Assembly: GCA_902793845.1 (NCBI GenBank)
Contig: CADBFE010000009.1
Location: 1,905-49,457, forward strand
Reading direction: 5' to 3'
Source of the DNA: an uncultured Lachnospiraceae bacterium
Lineage (GTDB): Bacteria > Bacillota > Clostridia > Lachnospirales > Lachnospiraceae
Length of the DNA stretch: 47,553 bases
The notes under the pieces are model-generated. The model did not search any database. It was given only the letters and a program-made list of their open reading frames with translations, and had not been told where the DNA came from. Each line of letters opens with the position of its first letter. Positions within the stretch are counted from its first letter, which is position 1. This document shows positions 25,113-32,685 of the stretch, in pieces. Position numbers and translations under genes: made by a program.

Positions 25113-25934
25113 ATGAAAAATGCCAGATATATTCTGTATTTAATATTTTTATCTTTATCTTTATTTCTTTGTTCGTGCGGGTCTTTGGAGAGTAATTATT
25201 ATGATGATTATGACTCTGAAGATGCGCTGGATGATGTATCACAAATCCAGCATAATCATTATTATTTCCTTTATGATAAAAATGAAATTATCGGTAAGGT
25301 TTCGGACTGCCCATTTGAAGATGTGTCTGCTAAAAAGGTAACATCTTCAGATTATTTTAATGATATCTTTTTTGAAAAAGGCAGTGAGGGCAGGAATGTA
25401 ATCAATGCATGGTATTACGATATCGGTACATCACTCCCGGATGACGCAGAGCCTGTTTATGATAAATACAATCTCCTTGGCACAGTTGAAAAAGGAGATA
25501 TTATTTTTGAGGAAAAAGGAAACCTCGGACTCACCGGGCACGTGGCCATAGTTGAGGGTATCTTTTATGATGAAAGATTTAAAACATATTATATCAGGAT
25601 AATAGAAGCGAGGAGCAACGGTCTGGTCAGGAGCTGTCTGGATGATACAAGGATAGATGACAGGGAGATAACCATATTAAGAGTAAAGGATGCTACTCCT
25701 GAGATAATCGATTATGCCGTAGAATTCTGCATAGAAGAACTGGGCAAAGGATACAAGATAGACCTTAGGAAAGACCATGATCATGGTCAGGAGGACTGGT
25801 ACTGTTCGGAGATTACATGGGCAGCTTATTATAACGAGGGTATTGATATAGAGGTATCCGATGAGGGAGAGCCCGGCATTACACCCAGAGACATACTTTA
25901 CTCAGAGCAGGTTTACGAGATTAATTTTCGTTAA
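25113..25934 (+). CDS. Putative lipoprotein with YiiX-type permuted NlpC/P60 (papain-like) domain
   Basis: 273 residues from the ATG at 25113 (CAGGT upstream); a TTG at 25107 is an alternative. A basic start, a hydrophobic stretch and LCSCGS form a plausible lipobox, with modified Cys near residue 22. The mature part shows GTVEKGDIIFEEKGNLGLTGHVAIVEGI (a His motif following a GDI strand). About 90 residues later comes DWYCSEITWAAYYNEG, with the likely catalytic Cys. This His-before-Cys order is that of permuted NlpC/P60 enzymes such as YiiX. An amidase or peptidase acting outside the membrane is likely; the substrate is unknown. Confidence 0.75.
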   Translation: MKNARYILYLIFLSLSLFLCSCGSLESNYYDDYDSEDALDDVSQIQHNHYYFLYDKNEIIGKVSDCPFEDVSAKKVTSSDYFNDIFFEKGSEGRNVINAWYYDIGTSLPDDAEPVYDKYNLLGTVEKGDIIFEEKGNLGLTGHVAIVEGIFYDERFKTYYIRIIEARSNGLVRSCLDDTRIDDREITILRVKDATPEIIDYAVEFCIEELGKGYKIDLRKDHDHGQEDWYCSEITWAAYYNEGIDIEVSDEGEPGITPRDILYSEQVYEINFR

Positions 25935-25947
25935 TAATACAATATAG

Positions 25948-26012
25948 AAAAAATATGCATCGGGCGCATTGCGTGGCGGAGCACACGCTTAGCGACCGGG
26001 GCATATTTTTTT
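25948..26012. repeat. Long hairpin, copy C of a dispersed hairpin family; likely terminator
   Basis: Imperfect arms of about 20 bases: AAAAAATATGC pairs with GCATATTTTTT, then two mismatches and a G-U, then CGC with GCG. The apex reads ATT, inner stem GCGTG, loop GCGGAGCA, inner stem CACGC, then TTA. The 3' T-run (seven T) makes this copy a credible terminator for the lipoprotein gene. It ends 35 bases before the nrdD promoter. Confidence 0.78.
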
Positions 26013-26046
26013 CATATAAAAATCCGCAAAATGCACCGTAATCATC

Positions 26047-26075
26047 TTGACACTCAATATCGGGTTTCATATAAT
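26047..26075 (+). promoter_or_regulatory. Consensus sigma-A promoter of nrdD
   Basis: TTGACA (26047-26052) and TATAAT (26070-26075), both perfect, with 17 bases between them. This is the best promoter match in the window. The expected start of transcription falls at the first NrdR-like palindrome. Confidence 0.85.
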
Positions 26076-26083
26076 AATTAATG

Positions 26084-26140
26084 CACAATATATTGTGGTT
26101 TACATTTTGGTTATGGGCCAAAAGAACGCAAAATATGGTG
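26084..26140 (+). promoter_or_regulatory. NrdR-box-like sites upstream of nrdD
   Basis: CACAATATATTGTG (26084-26097) is a perfect 14-base palindrome matching the known NrdR box pattern (acaCwATATwGtgt). CGCAAAATATGGTG (26127-26140) is a weaker second copy starting 43 bases later, close to four helical turns. NrdR is the ATP/dATP-sensing repressor of ribonucleotide reductase genes. Sites just downstream of the promoter would block transcription when dATP is plentiful. Confidence 0.7.
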
Positions 26141-26174
26141 CCTCGAAAAAGTCATTATATGAGGGAGAATTAAC

Positions 26175-28340
26175 ATGGCAGAAGAGATTAATTATGGGGA
26201 AATGTACAAGACTGCTTTACCTGTAAAGGTTGTAAAGAAGGATAACTGTCTTGAGGATTTTAACGTTCAGAAGGTTATCAATGCAGTCGGAAAGTCGGCT
26301 TACAGAGCTCTTACCGAGTTTACGGAAGAGGAAAAGCATACTATCTGTAAATATGTGATAGCCAAGGTTGATGAGATGAAGGTTGAGCGAATCCCTATTC
26401 CCATCATGCACAATATCGTAGAGAGTGCCCTTGAGCAGGTTAAACCCATAGTTGCCAAGAGCTACAGGGATTATCGTAATTATAAGCAGGACTTTGTCCG
26501 TATGATGGATGATGTATACAAAAAGAGCCAGTCCATCATGTATGTCGGAGACAAGGAAAACTCCAATACAGACTCAGCCCTCGTATCTACAAAGAGAAGT
26601 CTTATATTTAACCAGTTTAATAAGGAACTCTATCAGAAATTTTTCCTGACAACAGAAGAACTTCAGGCTTGCCGTGACGGTTATATTTATATCCATGATA
26701 TGTCAGCAAGACGTGATACCATGAACTGCTGTCTCTTTGACGTGGAGCATGTACTTCAGGGCGGATTCGAGATGGGCAACATCTGGTACAATGAGCCCAA
26801 AACCCTTGATGTTGCGTTTGATGTAATAGGCGACATCGTTCTCTCTGCTGCCAGCCAGCAGTACGGTGGTTTTACCGTTCCCGAGGTTGATAAGATTCTC
26901 GAGCCTTATGCAGAGAAATCATACAATAAATATGTTAATAAATACCTGAATCTCGGAGTTGATAAATCTACTGCCGAAGCAGAAGCATTTAATGATGTAT
27001 GCAGGGATTTCGAGCAGGGATTCCAGGGCTGGGAATATAAATTCAATACTGTTGCATCCAGCCGTGGTGATTATCCGTTTATCACTGTTACAGCCGGTAT
27101 CGGCAGGGGCAGATTTGCAAAGCAGGCAACTATTTCCATGCTCAATGTACGCCGTAAAGGTCAGGGCAAGAAAGAGTGCAAAAAGCCTGTTCTTTTCCCT
27201 AAGATCGTATTTTTGTATGATGAAAACCTCCACGGAGAAGGCTGCGAGCTTGAGGATGTATTTAAAGCAGGTGTTGAGTGTTCTGCTAAAACCATGTATC
27301 CTGACTGGCTCTCCCTTACAGGTAAAGGCTATATAGCAAGTATGTATAAACAGTACGGTAAAGTAATATCGCCTATGGGCTGCAGAGCATTCCTCTCGCC
27401 CTGGTATGAGAGAGGCGGTATGCATCCGGCCGATGATAACGATCAGCCTATATTTGTAGGCCGTTTCAATATCGGTGCCGTATCCCTTCATTTACCCATG
27501 ATCCTTGCCAAGTCAAGACAGGAGAGCAGAGACTTCTATGAAGTCCTTGATTATTATCTCCAGCTCATCAGACAGCTCCATATCAGGACCTATGCTTACC
27601 TTGGAGAGATGAGAGCATCCACAAACCCTCTTGCATACTGTGAGGGCGGATTCTTAAACGGTCATCTTAAGTTAACTGATAAGATAAAGCCACTGCTTAA
27701 ATATGCGACAGCTTCATTTGGTATCACGGCCCTTAATGAGCTTCAGATGCTCTATAACGGCAAATCTCTTGTTGAAGACGGAGAGTTTGCCCTTGAGGTA
27801 ATGGAGCACATCAACAAGATGGTAGCAAAGTTCAAGGATGAGGATCACAATCTTTATGCCATATACGGAACACCTGCAGAGAATCTCTGCGGTCTCCAGG
27901 TAAAACAGTTCAGAAAGAAATACGGTATCGTCGAAGGCGTTTCCGACAGGGAATATGTATCAAATTCATTCCACTGTCATGTTACGGAAGATATCACACC
28001 TATCGAAAAGCAGGATAAAGAGTATAGATTCTGGGAACTTTTAAACGGTGGCAAGATCCAGTATGTAAAATATCCTATCGATTACAATACAGCTGCAGTT
28101 GAGACACTGATCAGACGAGCCATGGAATTTGGTTTCTATGAGGGCGTTAATTTATCACTTGCATACTGTGATGACTGCGGTCATCAGGAGCTTGAGATGG
28201 ATGTATGTCCCAAGTGTGGCAGCCGTAACCTGACCAAGATTGACCGTATGAACGGATATCTGTCATATTCAAGGGTTCACGGCGATACCCGTCTTAATGA
28301 CGCAAAAATGGCTGAGATAGCAGAGAGGAAGAGCATGTAA
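26175..28340 (+). CDS. nrdD: Anaerobic ribonucleoside-triphosphate reductase (class III)
   Basis: Makes deoxyribonucleotides from NTPs without oxygen through a glycyl radical. It has 721 residues. An N-terminal ATP-cone (VKVVKKDNCLEDFNVQKVINAV, residues about 15-100) is the allosteric site. The C-terminus has the zinc-binding CDDC (665-668) and CPKC (678-681) pairs and the glycyl-radical loop DRMNGYLSYSR with Gly694. GAGGGAG precedes the ATG. It overlaps nrdG by one base (TAATG). Confidence 0.97.
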   Translation: MAEEINYGEMYKTALPVKVVKKDNCLEDFNVQKVINAVGKSAYRALTEFTEEEKHTICKYVIAKVDEMKVERIPIPIMHNIVESALEQVKPIVAKSYRDYRNYKQDFVRMMDDVYKKSQSIMYVGDKENSNTDSALVSTKRSLIFNQFNKELYQKFFLTTEELQACRDGYIYIHDMSARRDTMNCCLFDVEHVLQGGFEMGNIWYNEPKTLDVAFDVIGDIVLSAASQQYGGFTVPEVDKILEPYAEKSYNKYVNKYLNLGVDKSTAEAEAFNDVCRDFEQGFQGWEYKFNTVASSRGDYPFITVTAGIGRGRFAKQATISMLNVRRKGQGKKECKKPVLFPKIVFLYDENLHGEGCELEDVFKAGVECSAKTMYPDWLSLTGKGYIASMYKQYGKVISPMGCRAFLSPWYERGGMHPADDNDQPIFVGRFNIGAVSLHLPMILAKSRQESRDFYEVLDYYLQLIRQLHIRTYAYLGEMRASTNPLAYCEGGFLNGHLKLTDKIKPLLKYATASFGITALNELQMLYNGKSLVEDGEFALEVMEHINKMVAKFKDEDHNLYAIYGTPAENLCGLQVKQFRKKYGIVEGVSDREYVSNSFHCHVTEDITPIEKQDKEYRFWELLNGGKIQYVKYPIDYNTAAVETLIRRAMEFGFYEGVNLSLAYCDDCGHQELEMDVCPKCGSRNLTKIDRMNGYLSYSRVHGDTRLNDAKMAEIAERKSM

Positions 28341-28864
28341 TGAGATATCATAATATTACCAAAGACGATATGCTTAACGGCGATGGTCTACGAGTGGTTT
28401 TATGGGTTTCGGGATGCTCTCATAATTGCAAAGGATGTCAAAATCCCATAACCTGGGACCCTAACGGGGGTCTGAATTTTGATGAGGCCGCAAAACAGGA
28501 AATTTTTGAACAGCTTGATAAATCATATATTTCGGGTCTGACACTGTCCGGAGGAGATCCTCTTCATTCTGCCAACAGAGTGGATGTGAGAGACCTTGCA
28601 AGAGAAGTCAGAGAGAAATATCCTAAAAAGACAATCTGGCTCTATACTGGATCATCATGGGAATCAATTTACCATTATCCGATTATGGAATATCTCGATG
28701 TAGTAGTCGACGGTGAATTTGAGGAAGATAAAAAAGATAATACCCTCTACTGGAAGGGCTCTTCAAACCAGAGAGTCATAGACGTCCAGGCAACCATCAA
28801 ATCAAGTGATCCGGCTACGCCTGTGCTTTACTGCGACAACTATTCAAAAATCAAAAAGGCTTAG
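28340..28864 (+). CDS. nrdG: Anaerobic ribonucleotide reductase activating protein
   Basis: Radical SAM activase that installs the glycyl radical on NrdD. It has 174 residues. The cluster motif is [15 protein letters not shown] (C26, C30, C33), followed by TLSGGDPLH (the SAM-binding GGE-like motif). Translation is probably coupled to nrdD because start and stop share a base. Confidence 0.96.
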   Translation: MRYHNITKDDMLNGDGLRVVLWVSGCSHNCKGCQNPITWDPNGGLNFDEAAKQEIFEQLDKSYISGLTLSGGDPLHSANRVDVRDLAREVREKYPKKTIWLYTGSSWESIYHYPIMEYLDVVVDGEFEEDKKDNTLYWKGSSNQRVIDVQATIKSSDPATPVLYCDNYSKIKKA

Positions 28865-28872
28865 GTATTAAA

Positions 28873-29304
28873 ATGAATATTAAGATAAAATATTTCTCTG
28901 ATAAGATCGAGAAGCTCCGCTATATAGATGGAAAGTCAGACTGGATAGACCTGCGATGTGCCGAGGAGATATCTCTCAAAAAAGGAGAATTTAAACTTAT
29001 TCCCCTTGGCATAGGCATGAAACTGCCTAAGGGTTATGAGGCCCATGTGGTACCCAGGAGCTCTACATTTAAAAACTTTGGTATCATCCAGACAAACCAT
29101 ATGGGAGTCATCGATTATACATACTCAGGTGACAACGATCAGTGGTTTATGCCGGTATATGCTGTCCGGGATACAGAGATTCATGTAAATGACAGGGTAT
29201 GTCAGTTCAGGGTTATGGAAAATCAGCCTGCCATAGAGTTTGATGAAGTCGATCACCTCGATGAAACTGACAGAGGCGGCTTTGGAAGTACAGGAAAAGC
29301 CTGA
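28873..29304 (+). CDS. dut: dUTP diphosphatase
   Basis: Hydrolyses dUTP to dUMP, keeping uracil out of DNA and feeding thymidylate synthesis. It has 143 residues, the trimeric type. The motifs appear in order: WIDLRCAEE (I), VPRSSTFK (II), [10 protein letters not shown] (III), [10 protein letters not shown] (IV) and the C-terminal RGGFGSTG arm (V). Placement 8 bases after nrdG makes functional sense: the operon supplies and polices dNTPs. Confidence 0.95.
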   Translation: MNIKIKYFSDKIEKLRYIDGKSDWIDLRCAEEISLKKGEFKLIPLGIGMKLPKGYEAHVVPRSSTFKNFGIIQTNHMGVIDYTYSGDNDQWFMPVYAVRDTEIHVNDRVCQFRVMENQPAIEFDEVDHLDETDRGGFGSTGKA

Positions 29305-29321
29305 GATTATTCAGTGTTTTG

Positions 29322-29391
29322 TACAGCAATAAGGGTACTTACGCTAAGCGCACGCTCCGCTGCGCAATGCGTAAGTGCCCTTATTGCTGTA
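29322..29391. repeat. Long hairpin, copy D of a dispersed hairpin family
   Basis: Arms of 23 bases (29322-29344 and 29369-29391) pair fully, with one G-U. Read on the - strand, the apex is AAT's complement ATT, inner stem GCGCA, loop GCGGAGCG, inner stem TGCGC, then TTA. No T-run follows on the + strand. It lies 17 bases after dut and 22 bases before the degV operator. Confidence 0.8.
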
Positions 29392-29413
29392 TAAACAAAA
29401 GATGAAAAAACGC

Positions 29414-29434
29414 ATGTAGTATTGAATACTACAT
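29414..29434 (+). promoter_or_regulatory. Perfect palindrome over the degV -35 box (candidate operator)
   Basis: ATGTAGTA (29414-29421) and TACTACAT (29427-29434) are exact complements separated by TTGAA, which is part of the -35 element. A dimeric repressor bound here would exclude RNA polymerase. The regulator is unknown. Confidence 0.65.
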
Positions 29435-29450
29435 ACGTATCGTATATAAT
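29422..29450 (+). promoter_or_regulatory. Sigma-A promoter of degV
   Basis: TTGAAT (29422-29427) and TATAAT (29445-29450) at 17-base spacing, about 40 bases before the degV start codon. Confidence 0.8.
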
Positions 29451-29489
29451 GAATAAGGTTTAAATATAAAGAACAGGAGCAACTTTAAA

Positions 29490-30359
29490 ATGGCATTATT
29501 CAAACTGGTAACAGATTCAACAGCTGATTTACCTGCTGATTATTATGTAAAACATAACGTGGGATGTATGTACCTCTCTGTAATCATGGAAGGTCAAACA
29601 TATAACAAACAAAATCCCATTGATATTCAATCTTTCTATGAGAAGCTCGGCAGCGGTTCTATGCCCACAACATCCCAGATAAATCCTGATGAGGCCAAGA
29701 ACGAACTCACTGAATATTTAAAAGAAAACAAAAATATTCTTTATATCGCTTTTTCTTCAGGACTCTCAGGTTCATATCAGTCAGGCTGTATTGCAGCTGA
29801 GGAGATCATGGAAGAGAATCCTGATGCAAATATTGTAGTTATTGATTCACTCTGTGCATCACTCGGAGAAGGTCTCCTTGTTAATAAAGCAGTACAGATG
29901 ATGGAAGAGGATAAAACCATCGAGGAGACAGCAGCTTTTATCAAAGAAAATCTCCTTCATGTAGGTCATGTATTTACAGTTGATGACCTTTTCCATTTAA
30001 GCCGTGGCGGCCGTATCAGCAAGGGTACAGCTGTAGTCGGTTCCATGATCAACATAAAGCCCCTTCTTCATGTAAATGATGAGGGCAAGCTGATCAACAT
30101 CGGCAAGTGCCGCGGACGTAAGAAGGCCCTGGCAAGTCTGGTTGAGCTGATGGATGAGAGACTTGGTGATTACAGGGGAATGGACCAGAAGTGTATGATC
30201 AGCCACAGCAACTGTCTTGAGGATGCACAGTATGTTGCCCAGCTTGTAAAGGAAAAGTTTGGTTATGACACTGAGATCATTGATTTTATCGGTCCTGTAA
30301 TAGGTACTCATACCGGTATAGGTACGGTTGCTTTATTCTTCTGGGCAGACCACAGATAA
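29490..30359 (+). CDS. DegV family fatty-acid-binding protein
   Basis: 289 residues with the DegV hallmarks: KLVTDSTADLPADYY at the N-terminus, MPTTSQINPDE, FSSGLSGSYQSG, and VDDLFHLSRGGRIS in the second domain. DegV/FakB-type proteins bind a fatty acid and present it to the kinase FakA for entry into phospholipid synthesis. No fakA is in the window. It is monocistronic: its own promoter and palindrome upstream, a terminator downstream. CAGGAGC precedes the ATG. Confidence 0.92.
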   Translation: MALFKLVTDSTADLPADYYVKHNVGCMYLSVIMEGQTYNKQNPIDIQSFYEKLGSGSMPTTSQINPDEAKNELTEYLKENKNILYIAFSSGLSGSYQSGCIAAEEIMEENPDANIVVIDSLCASLGEGLLVNKAVQMMEEDKTIEETAAFIKENLLHVGHVFTVDDLFHLSRGGRISKGTAVVGSMINIKPLLHVNDEGKLINIGKCRGRKKALASLVELMDERLGDYRGMDQKCMISHSNCLEDAQYVAQLVKEKFGYDTEIIDFIGPVIGTHTGIGTVALFFWADHR

Positions 30360-30404
30360 TATTTATGATATATTTATAATATCAAAACTAGATATAGTGT
30401 AATT

Positions 30405-30448
30405 AAAGGCGGTTTATCACATTATAATGTATGATATACCGCCTTTTT
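30405..30448 (+). terminator. Rho-independent terminator after degV
   Basis: AAAGGCGGTTTATC pairs with GATATACCGCCTTT (one mismatch), with the small palindrome ACATTATAATGT in the loop, and a short T-run follows. The rest of 30449-30593 is AT-rich. It must hold the promoter of the pentapeptide gene; TTGAGT (30491) is a weak candidate. Confidence 0.8.
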
Positions 30449-30593
30449 AAGTGGTATATTTTACTTAAAATGATTGAAGAAATAAGGGTTTTGAGTTATC
30501 ATATAGATTAGGTTTATTCTGTAGAAACTATGCCCGTTTTCAGTATCGGACCTATGTTTACTGCATATTTTGTAGACAGGAATATATGCTTAA

Positions 30594-31814
30594 ATGAGCA
30601 TCCGCTATAGGTGGTTAAAAAAATCATACAAGGAGACTGTAGAAGAGTACGACAACAGGATAAATATGTTGCCGCCTTTTCATGCGGGATATGCTTATTT
30701 TGGCGGTAATGCATATGACGAATATCATCATATATACGGACTATATATTACCTGGTCGGGAGAACTAAATAGATATCTCTTTGATCCGCTGTCTGAATAT
30801 GGTTTTGTGATCCACTGTCCCGTTAATGAGGCTGTAGGTTTCTTTAAGCAAGGCGTTGCAGAAAGAATATATGTAAAGCTTAAGTCCAAGAAAGGCAGAC
30901 TGTACGGCGATACATTTACAATGAATGCCAATGACAAAGAGTATGTCGTATCATATACCGGCATGTGCGTAAATAAACCTGAATATTTATGTTTTTCCGG
31001 GATGACAAATCCTGATGTACCTGATTTTGGCAGTTATTTGGTTTCGTCATATTATAACGGTTCTTTCACTGCAGGATCCTTTAATTTAAGTTCATTTAAT
31101 GCAGGAACATTTAATATCGGATCCTTTAATTTAACCTCTTTTAATACAGGATCGTTTAGCCTTGGCTCGTATAATTTAAGCTCATTTAATTTAGGTTCCT
31201 TTAACTTGAGTATGTTTAACACCGGGTCATTTAATACAGGTTCCTTTACATTAAGCTCGTTTAATATTGGGTCATTTTACCTGGGATCCTTTAACTTAAG
31301 TTCTTTTAACCTTGGATTATTTACTTTTGGCTCATATAACATCGGCAGCTTTTATCTTGGAAGCTTTTACGGGGGACTGTTTAACTTTGGCAGCTATCTG
31401 TCCGGTACTTTTAATATCGGCTCATTTAACTTTGGGCTCTTTATTTTTGGAACATATAATATCAGTTCATTTAATATAGGCTCGTTTAACCTTGGTCTGT
31501 TTAATACCGGATCATTTAATGTCGGCTCATATAATATTGGCTCATTTAACTTGGGTATATTTAACACCGGCTCGTTTAATATCGGCTCATACACTTTGAG
31601 CTCGTTTAATATGGGCGTATACAATACCGGTTCGTATAACTTAAGCGGTTTTGATTTTGAATCGTTTGGCGGCGGATCGTATATCAGTACTTCGATTGCC
31701 GGTGATTATGATTACGGCAGGTTATCACCGGCTGATTATTACGACCTCAGGGATTATATAATGCATGAGGTTTACGGTATCGGATGTCTCGGTTACGGGC
31801 TAAATCTGATATAA
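30594..31814 (+). CDS. Pentapeptide-repeat protein with 44 SFNxG-like units
   Basis: 406 residues. Residues 1-146 are an unrecognised domain, rich in Tyr and Gly (LPPFHAGYAYFGGNAYDEYHHIYG, VKLKSKKGRLYGDTFTMN). Residues 147-366 are 44 back-to-back pentapeptides of pattern (S/T/L)-(F/Y)-N-(L/I/T)-(G/S) with no insertion or loss of register. The xNxGx core resembles the repeats of mycobacterial PPE-MPTR proteins (Pfam Pentapeptide_2) more than the usual A(D/N)LxX type. A final 40 residues are Tyr-rich (DYDYGRLSPADYYDLRDYI). There is no signal peptide or anchor. A right-handed beta-solenoid is likely. The Shine-Dalgarno is weak (AGG 13 bases away). It heads a tight four-gene cluster. Confidence 0.75.
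   Translation: MSIRYRWLKKSYKETVEEYDNRINMLPPFHAGYAYFGGNAYDEYHHIYGLYITWSGELNRYLFDPLSEYGFVIHCPVNEAVGFFKQGVAERIYVKLKSKKGRLYGDTFTMNANDKEYVVSYTGMCVNKPEYLCFSGMTNPDVPDFGSYLVSSYYNGSFTAGSFNLSSFNAGTFNIGSFNLTSFNTGSFSLGSYNLSSFNLGSFNLSMFNTGSFNTGSFTLSSFNIGSFYLGSFNLSSFNLGLFTFGSYNIGSFYLGSFYGGLFNFGSYLSGTFNIGSFNFGLFIFGTYNISSFNIGSFNLGLFNTGSFNVGSYNIGSFNLGIFNTGSFNIGSYTLSSFNMGVYNTGSYNLSGFDFESFGGGSYISTSIAGDYDYGRLSPADYYDLRDYIMHEVYGIGCLGYGLNLI
31032..31691 (+). repeat. 15-base coding repeat array (44 units)
   Basis: DNA of the pentapeptide region: about 44 units of 15 bases, with recurring TTTAA(T/C) followed by GGCTC or GGATC. Units differ in synonymous and non-synonymous positions, so the array is old or under selection rather than freshly expanded. 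Its complement gives an open reading frame (EPILNEPVLN-type) that is a shadow. Confidence 0.85.
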
Positions 31815-31832
31815 ACTTTCCGGAGAAAAATA

Positions 31833-32684
31833 TTGGACGGATTTTATTCCATTTGGACCGGGCCGTTTAAGTTAAAGCATGAAGATACTCCGTTTTTTAT
31901 GGAGGATTATGATCTGCTGACACTTATCCTTTCGGCCGCAGCATATAAAAAGAATAATGGCATGGTCAGAATGTATGCCGATAAAGCAGGGGCCAAGTAC
32001 ATTGACAGCATTGGCCTTAAAGATCTGTTTGATGATGGCATAAAGATCATGGAACCCGATGAGGATATAAATCCCAAAGTGTTCTGGGCAGCCGGCAAAT
32101 TAAAGAGCCTGAGCCTCCTCGATAAGCCGTCGGTTATGATAGATCTTGATCTCATAATATGGAAAAATCTTGATGATTTTTTTACAGGAGCTGATATATA
32201 CGGCATACACAGAGAACAGATCAGAAATGAGATTTATCCTGACACTGATTTTTTTAAAGTAAAAAGTGATTACAGGTACCCGGATGGTCTTGATAAGGCT
32301 GAACTTCCGTTAAATACAGCCATGCTTTATATTGAGAGTCTTGATTTTACTCATAAATATGCGAATGAATCCTTAAGATTTATGAAGTCGTGCACTGAGC
32401 AAAATGAGAACTTAAGGCATATGGTTTTCGCGGAGCAGAGACTCCTGCCTATGATGGCTGCTGCAGAAGGGTTAAAGATCAGGACAATGTTTCCTCTTGG
32501 CGAGGATATAGGTATTCAGGATTATTTTACTCATATATGGGGACATAAAAATATCCTGAAATACAACAAGGATGAGCGCATGAAATACTGCATGCGCGTT
32601 ATAAACCGATTAAAGAAGGATTTTCCGGATCATATGGTATTTGTTTCATCAAATGACATATTCCGCGAATATATAAAGGATTAA
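31833..32684 (+). CDS. Putative GT-A-like glycosyltransferase of uncharacterised family
   Basis: 283 residues, TTG start with CGGAG about 9 bases upstream. No firm family assignment; it may belong to the group catalogued as DUF6734. SVMIDLDLIIWKNLDDF (residues about 100-116) looks like the DxD strand of GT-A transferases, and ELPLNTAMLYIESLDF (about 174-190) resembles the FNxGxxxI segment that follows it in GT8-like enzymes. A late HIWGHK could supply a metal-binding histidine. There is no membrane segment. It lies 18 bases after the pentapeptide gene and 1 base before the ABC ATPase, so it is surely co-transcribed with at least the latter. Confidence 0.6.
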   Translation: MDGFYSIWTGPFKLKHEDTPFFMEDYDLLTLILSAAAYKKNNGMVRMYADKAGAKYIDSIGLKDLFDDGIKIMEPDEDINPKVFWAAGKLKSLSLLDKPSVMIDLDLIIWKNLDDFFTGADIYGIHREQIRNEIYPDTDFFKVKSDYRYPDGLDKAELPLNTAMLYIESLDFTHKYANESLRFMKSCTEQNENLRHMVFAEQRLLPMMAAAEGLKIRTMFPLGEDIGIQDYFTHIWGHKNILKYNKDERMKYCMRVINRLKKDFPDHMVFVSSNDIFREYIKD

Positions 32685-32685
32685 C

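Noticed and set aside
28913..28922. AGCTCCGC in dut as a further copy of the hairpin apex
   Set aside because: It lies in coding sequence with no flanking complementary arms.
16446..29391. CsrA-binding hairpins, because the loops contain GGA
   Set aside because: A GGA in a loop is weak evidence, the copies are not at ribosome sites, and the conserved inner architecture is more than CsrA needs.
16342..29391. MITE or insertion-sequence remnants
   Set aside because: The arms differ completely between copies and no target-site duplications are seen; transposon copies would share arm sequence.
29398..29434. CRISPR or tandem direct repeats near degV
   Set aside because: Only one palindrome is present; there are no repeated units with spacers anywhere in the window.
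31394..31624. Minus-strand ORF with EPILNEPVLN-type repeats
   Set aside because: It is the complement of the pentapeptide array; its repetitiveness is inherited from the real gene and it has no ribosome site.
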